A stretch of DNA of 10,207 nt from Bacteroidales bacterium UBA1237 (GCA_002308935.1 DBWN01000201.1:8730-18936), one strand, 5' to 3'; shown: positions 1-6,536, counted from the stretch's first letter. The notes: generated by a model not told the origin, from the letters alone. Numbers and translations are program-made.

Positions 1-891
1 AACGTGACCGATATCCGCGACGAGTCCGGATACATCGAGGCTCTCGGTAAAGAGGCTGCCGCCAAGGCTATCAATGACGCGAAGAAGAGCGTCGCTGAGC
101 AGAACCGCTTCGGTGAAATCGGTAAGGCTGAGGCAGACAGGGACAAGGACATCCGTATCGCAGAAACCTCAAGGGACACCCGTATCAAGACAGCTGCCGC
201 CAACGCTCTGGCGGTCGAAGGAGAAAACAGCTCCAAGATCTCAATCGCAAACTCTGACGCACTCCGTAGAGAGAAAGAGGCTGAGGCTGCCAGGGTCGCA
301 GTCGCTGCAGAAAAGGTGCAGGCCGCAAAGGCTCTCGAAGAGGCCTACAAGAGCGAACGAGACGCTGAGCTCGCACGTGCCGAAAGGGAGAACGCTACCA
401 TGCAGGCAAACGTCGTCGTACCCGCTCAGATCGAGAAAGAGAAAGCCATCATCGACGCAGAAGCTGAAGCTGAGAAGATCCGCCGCATGGCCAAGGGAGA
501 GGCTGACGCCATTTACGCAAAGATGGACGCACAGGCTCGAGGTATGCTGGAAATCCTCACCAAGCAGGCAGAAGGTTTCAACCAGATGGTTTCCGCTGCC
601 GCAGGGGATCCTCAGAAGGCTGTCCTCATGCTTATTGCTGACAAGCTCCCTGAACTGGTCAAGACCCAGGTCGAGGCCGTCAAGGGCATCAAGATTGACA
701 AGGTCACCGTTTGGGACGGTAACGGCTCCAAGGACGGGAAGACCTCTACCGCAAACTTCATATCAGGGCTGATGGGTTCTGTTCCCCCGCTTGAGGACCT
801 CTTCAAGATGGCCGGCATGAACCTTCCTTCTTACCTCAAGGGAGAAACCGCTGACGAGCAACCCGCCACCGCCCCCAAAGAGGAGGAATAA
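1..891 (+). CDS. Flotillin/SPFH-domain membrane scaffold protein (C-terminal part, 5' end outside window)
   Basis: The frame is open from the first base, so the start lies upstream. The visible 296 residues are the flotillin tail. They begin with NVTDIRDESGYIEALG, typical of the end of the SPFH (band 7) domain. A long alanine/glutamate-rich coiled coil follows (about residues 17-175) with many EAEAEK- and RAEREN-like heptads, then a more globular end containing QAEGFNQMV and DKLPELVKTQVEAVKGI. It closes with a low-complexity acidic tail ending in EEE. Flotillins oligomerise at the inner face of the membrane and organise detergent-resistant microdomains. The N-terminal membrane anchor and most of the SPFH domain are not visible, so the membrane topology cannot be judged. 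The gene is followed three bases later by a small HTH regulator and appears to be co-transcribed with it. The family call is strong. Whether it matches FloT/YqiK or another subgroup is open. Confidence 0.9.
   Translation, partial: NVTDIRDESGYIEALGKEAAAKAINDAKKSVAEQNRFGEIGKAEADRDKDIRIAETSRDTRIKTAAANALAVEGENSSKISIANSDALRREKEAEAARVAVAAEKVQAAKALEEAYKSERDAELARAERENATMQANVVVPAQIEKEKAIIDAEAEAEKIRRMAKGEADAIYAKMDAQARGMLEILTKQAEGFNQMVSAAAGDPQKAVLMLIADKLPELVKTQVEAVKGIKIDKVTVWDGNGSKDGKTSTANFISGLMGSVPPLEDLFKMAGMNLPSYLKGETADEQPATAPKEEE
881..886 (+). promoter_or_regulatory. Shine-Dalgarno-like AGGAGG before the HTH gene
   Basis: AGGAGG ends eight bases before the ATG at 895 and lies inside the last codons of the flotillin gene (Glu-Glu-Glu-stop). 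It supports the ATG at 895 and suggests translational coupling of the pair. Bacteroidetes usually make little use of Shine-Dalgarno pairing, and the same bases encode the acidic tail, so the match may be partly coincidental. Confidence 0.5.
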
Positions 892-894
892 GCC

Positions 895-1116
895 ATGCCG
901 ATAGTGATCAACGTTGATGTGATGTTGGCCAAACGCAAGATGCATTCGGGTGAACTGGCAGAGAAGATCGGCATTTCCGCCGCCAATCTCTCCATCCTCA
1001 AGACAGGAAAGGCGAAAGCCATAAGGTTCACAACCCTGGAAGCGATCTGCAAGGCTCTGGACTGCCAGCCTGGCGACATCCTTGAATATGTCCCTCCCAA
1101 AGAAGAAGGGTCATAA
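895..1116 (+). CDS. Small Cro/C1-type helix-turn-helix transcriptional regulator (YozG-like)
   Basis: This 73-residue protein is essentially a single HTH domain of the Xre/YozG type (HTH_26-like). It has a short beta-like start (MPIVINVDVMLAKRK), helices 2 and 3 of the HTH at about residues 18-36 (SGELAEKIGISAANLSILK), then KTGKAKAIRFTTLEAICKAL and the family hallmark CQPGDILEY at 57-65. The start is fixed by the ATG at 895, three bases after the flotillin stop and eight bases after an AGGAGG. Members of this family are small DNA-binding proteins, often paired with a membrane protein gene such as a DUF2975 protein. Here the partner upstream is a flotillin, and no DUF2975-like gene is visible. 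It is probably a local regulator, perhaps of its own operon, but the target cannot be read from the sequence. No ligand or dimerisation domain is present. A strong terminator follows within 20 bases. Confidence 0.88.
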   Translation: MPIVINVDVMLAKRKMHSGELAEKIGISAANLSILKTGKAKAIRFTTLEAICKALDCQPGDILEYVPPKEEGS

Positions 1117-1134
1117 AATACAAAAACCTTTTAC

Positions 1135-1163
1135 GGGGACGGCTTCGGCTGTCCCCTTTTTTT
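1135..1163 (+). terminator. Intrinsic terminator with UUCG tetraloop
   Basis: GGGGACGGC (1135-1143) pairs with GCTGTCCCC (1148-1156) around a TTCG loop. This makes a nine-pair stem with one G-U pair, closed by the very stable C(UUCG)G tetraloop and followed by seven T residues (1157-1163). It ends the flotillin-HTH unit. It lies between convergent genes, but the minus-strand side has no clean T run, so any role in ending the menA transcript is uncertain. Confidence 0.92.
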
Positions 1164-1181
1164 GTTTCCACTAATACCGTA

Positions 1182-2096
1182 CTACCGGAAAAGCAGGAAT
1201 TTCAGAAAGCCGAAACCGGCAAGAAGGGCGAAAGCGAAAGTGGACATCACAAGAAGAGGAAGCATCTTGTCCAGTTCCCTTCCGGAATATTTCCAGACGC
1301 CCTTGACATGCATGATGAACAGAGGCAGAGTGAGAACGAAAAGGTAGTGCCAGGGATCAAAAAAGCGCAGAAGGCAGAAGACTATCATGCAGATCCATCC
1401 AAGTACAATAAGGACAGTCTGATAAATCTTGGCTTTCTTCTCTCCTAGTTTTATCGCAACTGTAATGCGGTTTCCGGCATCTGTTTCCATGTCACGGATG
1501 TTATTCACGTTGAGGACCCCGATACTGAAAAATCCTATTGTACAAGCTGGTAGAAGGAATATCCATGAAGGAATGATATGAGCAGCCACGAAATAAGATC
1601 CAAGGACTGCGACCAGTCCGAAGAAGATAAAAACGAAGATATCTCCAAGTCCTTGATATCCATATGGATTGCGCCCAAGTGTGTACTTCATCGCTCCGGA
1701 TATGGCCGCCCCGCCGAGCATCATCAGGCATACTGACTCAAGGCTCAAGAGGGTCCCGAAAGAAGAACGGATCATCAGCAGTCCGAACACGATGCAAAGG
1801 GCTATAGCACCCCCGATGAGCATCTTCATTTCTGACACTGTCAGCCCACCTTCCATCATACCGTAACTCGGTCCCAGCCTGTCCTTTGTGTCTGTCCCGT
1901 GATAATAGTCCCCCAACTCATTGCTCAAGTTGGAAAGCACCTGCAAGGACACTGTCGTCAGAGCAGTGAAAAGGATCACTGTCCACGGCACTCTGTAATC
2001 CGATGCGGCGAGCATCATACCCAGACATACACCTGAGAGAGACAAAGGAAGGGTCCTTAGTCTCATCGACCGGACCGCTGAAGAGAATTTGCTCAT
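1182..2096 (-). CDS. menA: 1,4-dihydroxy-2-naphthoate polyprenyltransferase, UbiA family
   Basis: This integral membrane enzyme (304 residues) transfers a polyprenyl chain onto 1,4-dihydroxy-2-naphthoate with loss of CO2, giving demethylmenaquinone. Both Mg-diphosphate-binding Asp motifs of the UbiA superfamily are present. The first is N59-x3-D63 with GTDTKDRLGP at 67-76, a MenA signature. The second is N199-x2-D202-x3-D206 in the segment NNIRDMETDAGNR. Several hydrophobic segments (for example about 18-31, 37-55, 93-109, 153-172, 179-195) fit the usual bundle of about eight to nine helices. The ATG at 2096 is chosen over an in-frame upstream start at 2168 because it gives the typical MSKFSSAVRSMRLRTLPLS opening and overlaps the glycosyltransferase stop as ATGA. 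It is the last gene of the lepA unit. The substrate chain length cannot be read from the sequence. Confidence 0.92.
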   Translation of the reverse strand: MSKFSSAVRSMRLRTLPLSLSGVCLGMMLAASDYRVPWTVILFTALTTVSLQVLSNLSNELGDYYHGTDTKDRLGPSYGMMEGGLTVSEMKMLIGGAIALCIVFGLLMIRSSFGTLLSLESVCLMMLGGAAISGAMKYTLGRNPYGYQGLGDIFVFIFFGLVAVLGSYFVAAHIIPSWIFLLPACTIGFFSIGVLNVNNIRDMETDAGNRITVAIKLGEKKAKIYQTVLIVLGWICMIVFCLLRFFDPWHYLFVLTLPLFIMHVKGVWKYSGRELDKMLPLLVMSTFAFALLAGFGFLKFLLFR

Positions 2097-2935
2097 TGGT
2101 TTTCCTGATTGTTCCTGGAAGGGAAAAGTACTTTGAAGTTCAATGAAACAGCGTGACCTATTGCCCACAGCAAGCCCTTGTCCCTGGTATCATACAGGAA
2201 CTGTTCTCTAGGGGGCCTTCCTTTCGGGCTCAACAGAAAAGCATAGCGCTCTTTAAGGGAATAATTCGAGTCTCTCCACTTGGGGACACCGGGATTCCTG
2301 CTGCAGATGCACACTATGCCCGGGGCGACAACTCTGGACACGTTAGCCTTTACAGCCCTGACTCCGTAATCGAAGTCCCCAAACGTATGGTGATACCTCT
2401 CCTCAAGATTGCCAAGGATATTGTAGGCATAGCGGGGTACGAGCACGACATTGCCGTTGAACGTATAGCAAGGAACAGGAATAGTCGGTTCAGGCTCCAC
2501 CAGCTTCCCGGAATGGTTGCGTCCGCCATAAGTTATCTCGCCTTCAGGGTTTGTTGCTGTCCCTGCGATGATCGCCTTATGCCTAAGGAACTGTGAGGTC
2601 TCCATGATCGATTCCAGAGACCCTTCGAGAAGGACAGTATCGTCGTTGAGCCACAGATAGAAGTCGTAATCATCCTTCGCCGCCTCATTCCAAGCCAGCC
2701 TCATACCCTGGTTCCAGAAAAGAGTACCGTCTCCCTTCAGAATCCTGACTTGAGGATATTTGCCCTCTATAGCTTCAGCCGTGCCGTCAGTACTTCCGTC
2801 ATCCACCAAGTATACTGTAAATGAATACAGGTCCTGAGCTTTTATGGCCTCTATCTCCCGGAAACAGGAGTCCAGACAGGCAAGAGTCTTTTCCCGCCTG
2901 TTGAAAGAGGTCATAAGAACAGCAACGGTCATCAT
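2093..2935 (-). CDS. Family 2 glycosyltransferase
   Basis: This is a GT-A fold, inverting glycosyltransferase (280 residues from the chosen ATG). It opens with TVAVLMTSFNRR, the first strand and loop of GT2 enzymes. The nucleotide-binding VDDGSTDGT lies at about 44-52, the metal-binding DXD-like NDDT at 97-100, and a probable acceptor-side acidic motif FGDFDYG in the second half. GT2 enzymes of this shape, often labelled rhamnosyltransferase-like, add sugars to lipopolysaccharide, capsule or exopolysaccharide. There is no membrane segment, so it is probably cytosolic or peripheral. Donor and acceptor cannot be predicted. Two ATGs (2935 and 2932) follow a TTG at 2941 that overlaps the lepA stop; 2935 is chosen, two bases beyond that stop. 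Its stop overlaps the menA start. No other polysaccharide genes are adjacent, so this looks like an isolated glycosyltransferase carried in a housekeeping operon. Confidence 0.85.
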   Translation of the reverse strand: MMTVAVLMTSFNRREKTLACLDSCFREIEAIKAQDLYSFTVYLVDDGSTDGTAEAIEGKYPQVRILKGDGTLFWNQGMRLAWNEAAKDDYDFYLWLNDDTVLLEGSLESIMETSQFLRHKAIIAGTATNPEGEITYGGRNHSGKLVEPEPTIPVPCYTFNGNVVLVPRYAYNILGNLEERYHHTFGDFDYGVRAVKANVSRVVAPGIVCICSRNPGVPKWRDSNYSLKERYAFLLSPKGRPPREQFLYDTRDKGLLWAIGHAVSLNFKVLFPSRNNQENQ

Positions 2936-2937
2936 CG

Positions 2938-4725
2938 TCAATCGAGTTTAAGGACTGCCATGAACGCGCTCTGAGGAACCTGTACGGTACCTATCTGACG
3001 CATTCTCTTCTTTCCTTCCTTCTGCTTCTCGAGGAGTTTCCTTTTACGGGTGATGTCTCCTCCATAGCACTTGGCGGTAACGTCCTTCCTCACCTGACGG
3101 ACAGTTTCCCTGGCGATGATCTTCGCTCCGATAGCGGCCTGGATGGCGATATCGAACTGCTGACGGGGAATAAGGTCCTTCAATTTGAGACAGATCTTCC
3201 TTCCGAAATCATATGCATGATCTTCATGTATGAGAGTGGAAAGAGCGTCCGCAGGGTCACCGTTGAGAAGGATATCAAGCTTCACCAGTTTGGCCGGACG
3301 GTATCCCATAAGGTGATAATCAAATGATGCGTATCCCTTGGAGATGGACTTCAGCTTGTCATAGAAGTCAAACACTATCTCAGAGAGCGGAAGGTCATAT
3401 GTGAGCTCAACGCGGTCTGCAGTGATATAATGCTGCCCCTTAAGCGTTCCTCTCTTGTCGAGGCAAAGCTTCATGATCGGACCGTAGAAATCCGTGTTCG
3501 TTATGATCTGGGCCTTGATATAAGGCTCCTCGATCCTCTCAATGAGGGTCGGGGCAGGAAGACCAGAAGGATTGTGGACATCCAGGCATTCACCTTTCGT
3601 CGTATATACTTTGTACGACACGTTCGGGACGGTCGTTATCACGTCCATCGCGAATTCGCGGAAAAGCCTTTCCTGAACAATCTCCAAGTGGAGAAGTCCA
3701 AGGAAACCGCACCTGAAACCGAATCCGAGTGCCAGCGAAGATTCGGGTTCATAGACGAACGAGGCGTCATTGAGCTGGAATTTCTCCAACGTGGCCCTGA
3801 GATCCTCATATCTGTCAGCCTGAACCGGATACATTCCGGCGAAAAGCATGGGCTTCACTTCCTCGAAACCGGAAATCGCCTCAGCACAAGGGTCAACCAC
3901 ATGGGTGATGGTATCTCCGACCTTCACCTCTGCAGCGGTTTTGATGCCGGAAATGATATATCCAACATTGCCGCATCCGACTTCGTCAGTCGGGCAAAGC
4001 TTCATTTTGAGGACACCGACCTCATCAGCGACATACTCCTGTCCGGTATTGAAGAACTTGACCTTGTCCCCTTTCCTGATGACGCCGTTCTTGACCTTGA
4101 AGTATGCGATAATGCCTCGGAAAGAATTGAACACGGAGTCAAAGATAAGGGCCTGAAGAGGAGCTTCCGGGTCTCCTTCCGGAGCGGGGATCTTTTCGAT
4201 TATAGCGTCAAGCAAAGGAGCGACTCCTTCACCCGTCCTCGCCGAGACCTTGTATACATCCTCGGGGTCACACCCAAGAAGATCACATACTTCATCAGTA
4301 ACGACTTCCGGACGTGCGGAGTCCATATCTATCTTGTTCAGCACGGGAATGATTTCAAGCCCATGGTCAATGGCCTGATACAGGTTGGAGATGGTCTGTG
4401 CCTGGACACCTTGGGAAGCGTCCACCACAAGAAGAGCTCCTTCGCATGATGCGATGGACCTTGACACCTCGTAAGAGAAGTCGACATGGCCGGGAGTGTC
4501 GATAAGATTAAGGTAATACTTCTCACCCTTGTAGAAGTACTCCATCTGTATCGCATGGCTCTTGATGGTTATGCCCTTCTCCTTCTCCAGATCCATATCA
4601 TCAAGGACCTGGTTCTCCATCTCCCTGTCGGCAAGTGTCTTGGTCAATTCCAAAAGACGGTCAGCCAAGGTACTCTTGCCATGGTCAATGTGCGCTATTA
4701 TGCAGAAATTCCTTATGTGCTTCAT
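2938..4725 (-). CDS. lepA: Elongation factor 4 (LepA), ribosome-associated GTPase
   Basis: This full-length LepA has 595 residues, the normal family size. LepA is a translational GTPase that binds the ribosome and has been linked to back-translocation and to ribosome assembly or initiation. The GTPase motifs are intact: G1 AHIDHGKST (11-19), G2 region EKGITIK (49-55), G3 DTPGHVDF (76-83) and G4 NKID (130-133). Beyond the EF-G-like domains, the LepA-specific C-terminal domain is present, with YHLMGYRPAKLVKLD and the basic stretch ITRKRKLLEKQKEGKKRM near the end. The ATG at 4725 gives the standard MKHIRNFCIIAHIDHGKST start. It is the first gene of a minus-strand unit with the glycosyltransferase and menA, and a TAnnTTTG promoter element lies just upstream. 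Nothing is truncated or unusual. Confidence 0.98.
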   Translation of the reverse strand: MKHIRNFCIIAHIDHGKSTLADRLLELTKTLADREMENQVLDDMDLEKEKGITIKSHAIQMEYFYKGEKYYLNLIDTPGHVDFSYEVSRSIASCEGALLVVDASQGVQAQTISNLYQAIDHGLEIIPVLNKIDMDSARPEVVTDEVCDLLGCDPEDVYKVSARTGEGVAPLLDAIIEKIPAPEGDPEAPLQALIFDSVFNSFRGIIAYFKVKNGVIRKGDKVKFFNTGQEYVADEVGVLKMKLCPTDEVGCGNVGYIISGIKTAAEVKVGDTITHVVDPCAEAISGFEEVKPMLFAGMYPVQADRYEDLRATLEKFQLNDASFVYEPESSLALGFGFRCGFLGLLHLEIVQERLFREFAMDVITTVPNVSYKVYTTKGECLDVHNPSGLPAPTLIERIEEPYIKAQIITNTDFYGPIMKLCLDKRGTLKGQHYITADRVELTYDLPLSEIVFDFYDKLKSISKGYASFDYHLMGYRPAKLVKLDILLNGDPADALSTLIHEDHAYDFGRKICLKLKDLIPRQQFDIAIQAAIGAKIIARETVRQVRKDVTAKCYGGDITRKRKLLEKQKEGKKRMRQIGTVQVPQSAFMAVLKLD

Positions 4726-4747
4726 CCGCAGATTGTCTATAAGAATG

Positions 4748-4755
4748 CAAATATA
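4748..4755 (-). promoter_or_regulatory. Bacteroidetes -7 promoter element of the lepA unit
   Basis: Read on the minus strand this is TATATTTG, a perfect match to TAnnTTTG, 22 bases before the lepA ATG. It implies a short leader of about 15 bases. A TTTG lies 11 bases further upstream, which is too close to be a normal -33 element, and no good -33 match is seen at the usual spacing. The assignment rests on the -7 motif and its position. Confidence 0.6.
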
Positions 4756-4923
4756 AGGATTTTCCGCAAAAGGTCAGTTAAGGACTTGAGCCTCCGGCTT
4801 CCGGAAAGGGAAAGCGATGTCAGTGACAAAGAAAAGGCATACGCCGGAATGCCCAAAACGACAAGTAGCACGAAAATTGCAAATGGGAATAACGGTATTT
4901 CTTTCAAATGTCCGGATAACAAG

Positions 4924-5493
4924 ATGAAAAAACATTTCCTTACAATAGTCTTACTTTTGGCGGCCGCTTTCGTTTCTTCCGCTCAAGGGAACTACGGCTT
5001 CCGTGGAAGCCTGTCTGACTTCTACTCCAGAGGAGAAAGCGAAGAGCCTGCAGGACATATGTATTTTGAAGGAGTCGAAATCAACGGTTCCCTTCAAAGC
5101 TGCATGGGAAGGCTGAAAGACGTGCTGAAATTCAAGCCCTCACACAAGGACAAGACCGAGCCCTTCATGGAAGGCAATTATGGAAAAGAGAAGGTTGAAA
5201 TACGCCTTGGAACCGTTCCGGGACACGATCTTGTGTACATGTTTGTCGTAACCTATCCCCGCAGAACATCATGGGCGGCGCTCAGCACATTGTATGAAAG
5301 CGTCAAGATGAAACTTACACTGAAGTACGGTTCTCCTGTAGGTACCGATGAGAACAATCCTCCCGAATATCTCGCGGTGTTCGATACCCCTGAAGGGGAT
5401 ATAACGCTATCAACAACGGAAGAAGGCTATCTAAGGATTTACTTCCAGGACAAGATCAATCTGGAACTCGCAAGGCACGAGACCTACAATTGA
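4924..5493 (+). CDS. Small secreted protein of unknown function
   Basis: This protein has 189 residues and a clear Sec signal peptide: MKK, a hydrophobic core (FLTIVLLLAAAFV), then SSA before Gln21, the probable signal peptidase I cut. There is no lipobox cysteine, so it should be periplasmic or exported rather than a lipoprotein. The mature part is about 169 residues of mixed alpha/beta character. It begins with a Gly/Ser-rich linker, then has strands such as MYFEGVEINGSL, a central LVYMFVVTYPRRTSW and the helix-like STLYESVKMKLTLKYGSP. This order, an opening 'FxGVxINGS' strand, a 'DLVYxxxVxxP' strand, an amphipathic helix ending in KYG and a final strand region, recalls a family of uncharacterised exported Bacteroidetes proteins; that resemblance is from memory and not tested. 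The longer open frame upstream only reads antisense to lepA, so the ATG with the signal peptide is taken as the start. It appears monocistronic and divergent from lepA. No clear promoter was found. Confidence 0.82.
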   Translation: MKKHFLTIVLLLAAAFVSSAQGNYGFRGSLSDFYSRGESEEPAGHMYFEGVEINGSLQSCMGRLKDVLKFKPSHKDKTEPFMEGNYGKEKVEIRLGTVPGHDLVYMFVVTYPRRTSWAALSTLYESVKMKLTLKYGSPVGTDENNPPEYLAVFDTPEGDITLSTTEEGYLRIYFQDKINLELARHETYN

Positions 5494-5524
5494 CAGGGTT
5501 CCAGATGGAACAGAACAATTACAA

Positions 5525-5548
5525 AAGGCGACCCAAAAAGGTCGCCTT
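5525..5548. terminator. Bidirectional intrinsic terminator between convergent genes
   Basis: AAGGCGACC (5525-5533) and GGTCGCCTT (5540-5548) form a perfect nine-pair stem around a six-base A-rich loop. On the minus strand the stem is followed by TTTTG, and on the plus strand by AATCATTAATTTT. It sits between the ends of the secreted-protein gene and the peroxidase gene and can serve both. The T runs are short, so termination strength is uncertain. Confidence 0.75.
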
Positions 5549-5574
5549 AATCATTAATTTTCAGTCTTGTCCTT

Positions 5575-6123
5575 CTACAAAAGAGCTTCAACTTCGGGTG
5601 CTATGGCATCATATCCTGCGGTCGGTTCAAAACGCTTCACTACATTTCCGTTTTTGTCTATGAGGAATTTTGTGAAGTTCCACTTGATGTCGCTCTTTTC
5701 CTTGTATTCAGGATCCGCCTTTGAAAGCATATCATCCAGAAGAGCCGTCAGAGGATGGTTAGGGTCCCATCCGGCAAAACCCTTCTGCTCTTTGAGGAAG
5801 GTGAAAAGGGGAGACTCGTCCGGGCCGTTTACCTTGATTTTCTTGAACCTGGGGAAATCAGTTCCGTAGTTCAGTTTGCAGAACTCATGGATAGACTCGT
5901 CGGTTCCAGGAGCCTGGTGACCGAACTGGTTGCAAGGAAAATCAAGAACGGTGAAGCCCTGAAGATGATACTTTTCATAGAGTTTCTCAAGATCATCATA
6001 CTGGGGAGTGAATCCGCATTGTGTGGCGGTATTGACAATCAGCATCACCTCTCCCGCATATCCCTTCAAGCTGACATCCTGACCTTTTCTGTCCTTGACA
6101 GTAAAATCATAAACTGTTTTCAT
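5575..6123 (-). CDS. Glutathione peroxidase family protein (probably thioredoxin-dependent)
   Basis: This 182-residue thioredoxin-fold peroxidase reduces hydrogen peroxide and organic hydroperoxides. The peroxidatic cysteine is C36 in NTATQCGFTPQY. The rest of the catalytic tetrad is visible as Q70 in CNQFGHQAPG and W148-N149 in KWNFTKFLID. It has cysteine rather than selenocysteine. It also carries C82 in HEFCKLNYG, where 2-Cys GPx enzymes that use thioredoxin keep their resolving cysteine. That points to thioredoxin rather than glutathione as reductant (inference from family knowledge). No signal peptide is seen, so it is probably cytoplasmic. The ATG at 6123 is preferred over an in-frame start at 6153 because it gives the standard MKTVYDFTVKDRKG opening and follows an A-rich leader (ACACACAAAAGATAAAA) typical of Bacteroidetes. 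It stands alone on its strand. Confidence 0.95.
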   Translation of the reverse strand: MKTVYDFTVKDRKGQDVSLKGYAGEVMLIVNTATQCGFTPQYDDLEKLYEKYHLQGFTVLDFPCNQFGHQAPGTDESIHEFCKLNYGTDFPRFKKIKVNGPDESPLFTFLKEQKGFAGWDPNHPLTALLDDMLSKADPEYKEKSDIKWNFTKFLIDKNGNVVKRFEPTAGYDAIAPEVEALL

Positions 6124-6260
6124 TTTTATCTTTTGTGTGTGTTGTAAGTTCACCTGCTAAGGTAATCAATCTGAAGACAGAAAAAAACAATACCAATAAA
6201 AGATTGCAACACTTTTTCCTTGGTAACGCCAAACCATTGATCAACAGAAGGGGATATACT

Positions 6261-6290
6261 ATAAAAGCCCCTCCGAGAAGGAGAGGCCTT
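6261..6290 (-). terminator. Intrinsic terminator directly after tRNA-Leu
   Basis: On the minus strand GCCTCTCC (6287-6280) pairs with GGAGGGGC (6274-6267) around a five-base loop. AAG on the 5' side extends the stem against the T run, and TTTTAT follows. It starts within two bases of the mature tRNA 3' end, which indicates a single-tRNA transcription unit. Confidence 0.8.
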
Positions 6291-6291
6291 G

Positions 6292-6376
6292 TGCCCGAGG
6301 CCGGGCTCGAACCGGCACGTCTGTTGAGGACACAGGATTTTGAGTCCAGCGCGTCTACCAATTCCGCCACTCGGGC
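6292..6376 (-). tRNA. tRNA-Leu (anticodon CAA)
   Basis: An 85-base class II tRNA folds on the minus strand. The acceptor stem is GCCCGAG/CTCGGGC with discriminator A. The D arm carries AATTGGTAGA, and the anticodon loop CTCAAAA gives anticodon CAA, reading UUG. A long variable arm with a GTC/GAC stem is typical of leucine tRNAs. The T arm is GCCGG-TTCGAGC-CCGGC. CCA is not encoded; the bases after the discriminator are CAA. The anticodon stem shows a T-T mismatch at the second pair (CTGGA against TCCTG). Short reading frames across this gene are artefacts. Confidence 0.96.
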
Positions 6377-6407
6377 ATAACAGAATGGTAAATGTCAATT
6401 TACGGGG

Positions 6408-6438
6408 CAAAGTTACCCAAACTGTCTTAAAAATGCAA
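6408..6438 (-). promoter_or_regulatory. Bacteroidetes-type promoter of tRNA-Leu
   Basis: On the minus strand the -7 element TAACTTTG (6415-6408) matches TAnnTTTG perfectly. A TTG at 6438-6436, preceded by A (so ATTG against consensus TTTG), lies 20 bases upstream at a suitable -33 position. The tRNA 5' end follows 31 bases after the -7 element, leaving a short leader to be removed by processing. Confidence 0.75.
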
Positions 6439-6488
6439 TATTATTTGTGAAGCCGGAGGTGTAACCGTCTTTCTTCCCCGAAAATAAG

Positions 6489-6496
6489 TATCTTTG
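6489..6496 (+). promoter_or_regulatory. Bacteroidetes -7 promoter element of the aroB operon
   Basis: TATCTTTG is a perfect TAnnTTTG match 40 bases before the aroB ATG, so transcription should begin near 6503. No TTTG stands at the normal -33 spacing; the nearest, at 6444-6447, is too distant. It is divergent from the tRNA-Leu promoter, with the two -7 elements 73 bases apart. Confidence 0.6.
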
Positions 6497-6536
6497 TAAG
6501 ATATGTTCCATCTCTAAAAGAGTTTGCCGCTTCGAT

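Noticed and set aside
74..772. A 232-codon Arg/Ser-rich frame inside the flotillin gene
   Set aside because: It is the +2 frame of a biased coiled-coil coding region; the composition is an artefact and the flotillin frame is clear.
1182..2168. Longer menA reading frame starting at 2168
   Set aside because: The extra 24 residues overlap the glycosyltransferase and are unlike MenA N-termini; the ATG at 2096 overlaps the upstream stop and gives the standard start.
3430..4449. A 339-codon open frame on the plus strand, antisense to lepA
   Set aside because: It lies wholly opposite a complete, highly conserved lepA and its translation has no recognisable domain; it is a shadow of the lepA codon pattern.
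4793..4805. TCCGG-CTT-CCGGA inverted repeat in the lepA upstream gap
   Set aside because: Five pairs with a three-base loop and no T run or second copy; too small to distinguish from chance.
4896..4905. TATTTCTTTC as a possible -7 element for the secreted-protein gene, with TTG at 4877-4879
   Set aside because: It does not match TAnnTTTG at the key TTTG positions and sits only about 20 bases before the ATG; support is too weak to call a promoter.
6158..6165. TACCTTAG on the minus strand as a possible -7 element for the peroxidase gene
   Set aside because: It differs from TAnnTTTG at one of the fixed bases, and the nearest TTG is 23 bases upstream, outside the usual spacing; not reported as a promoter.
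6107..6410. Short reading frames across the tRNA region on both strands
   Set aside because: They translate the tRNA-Leu gene and its flanks; this is a well-known source of false small proteins.
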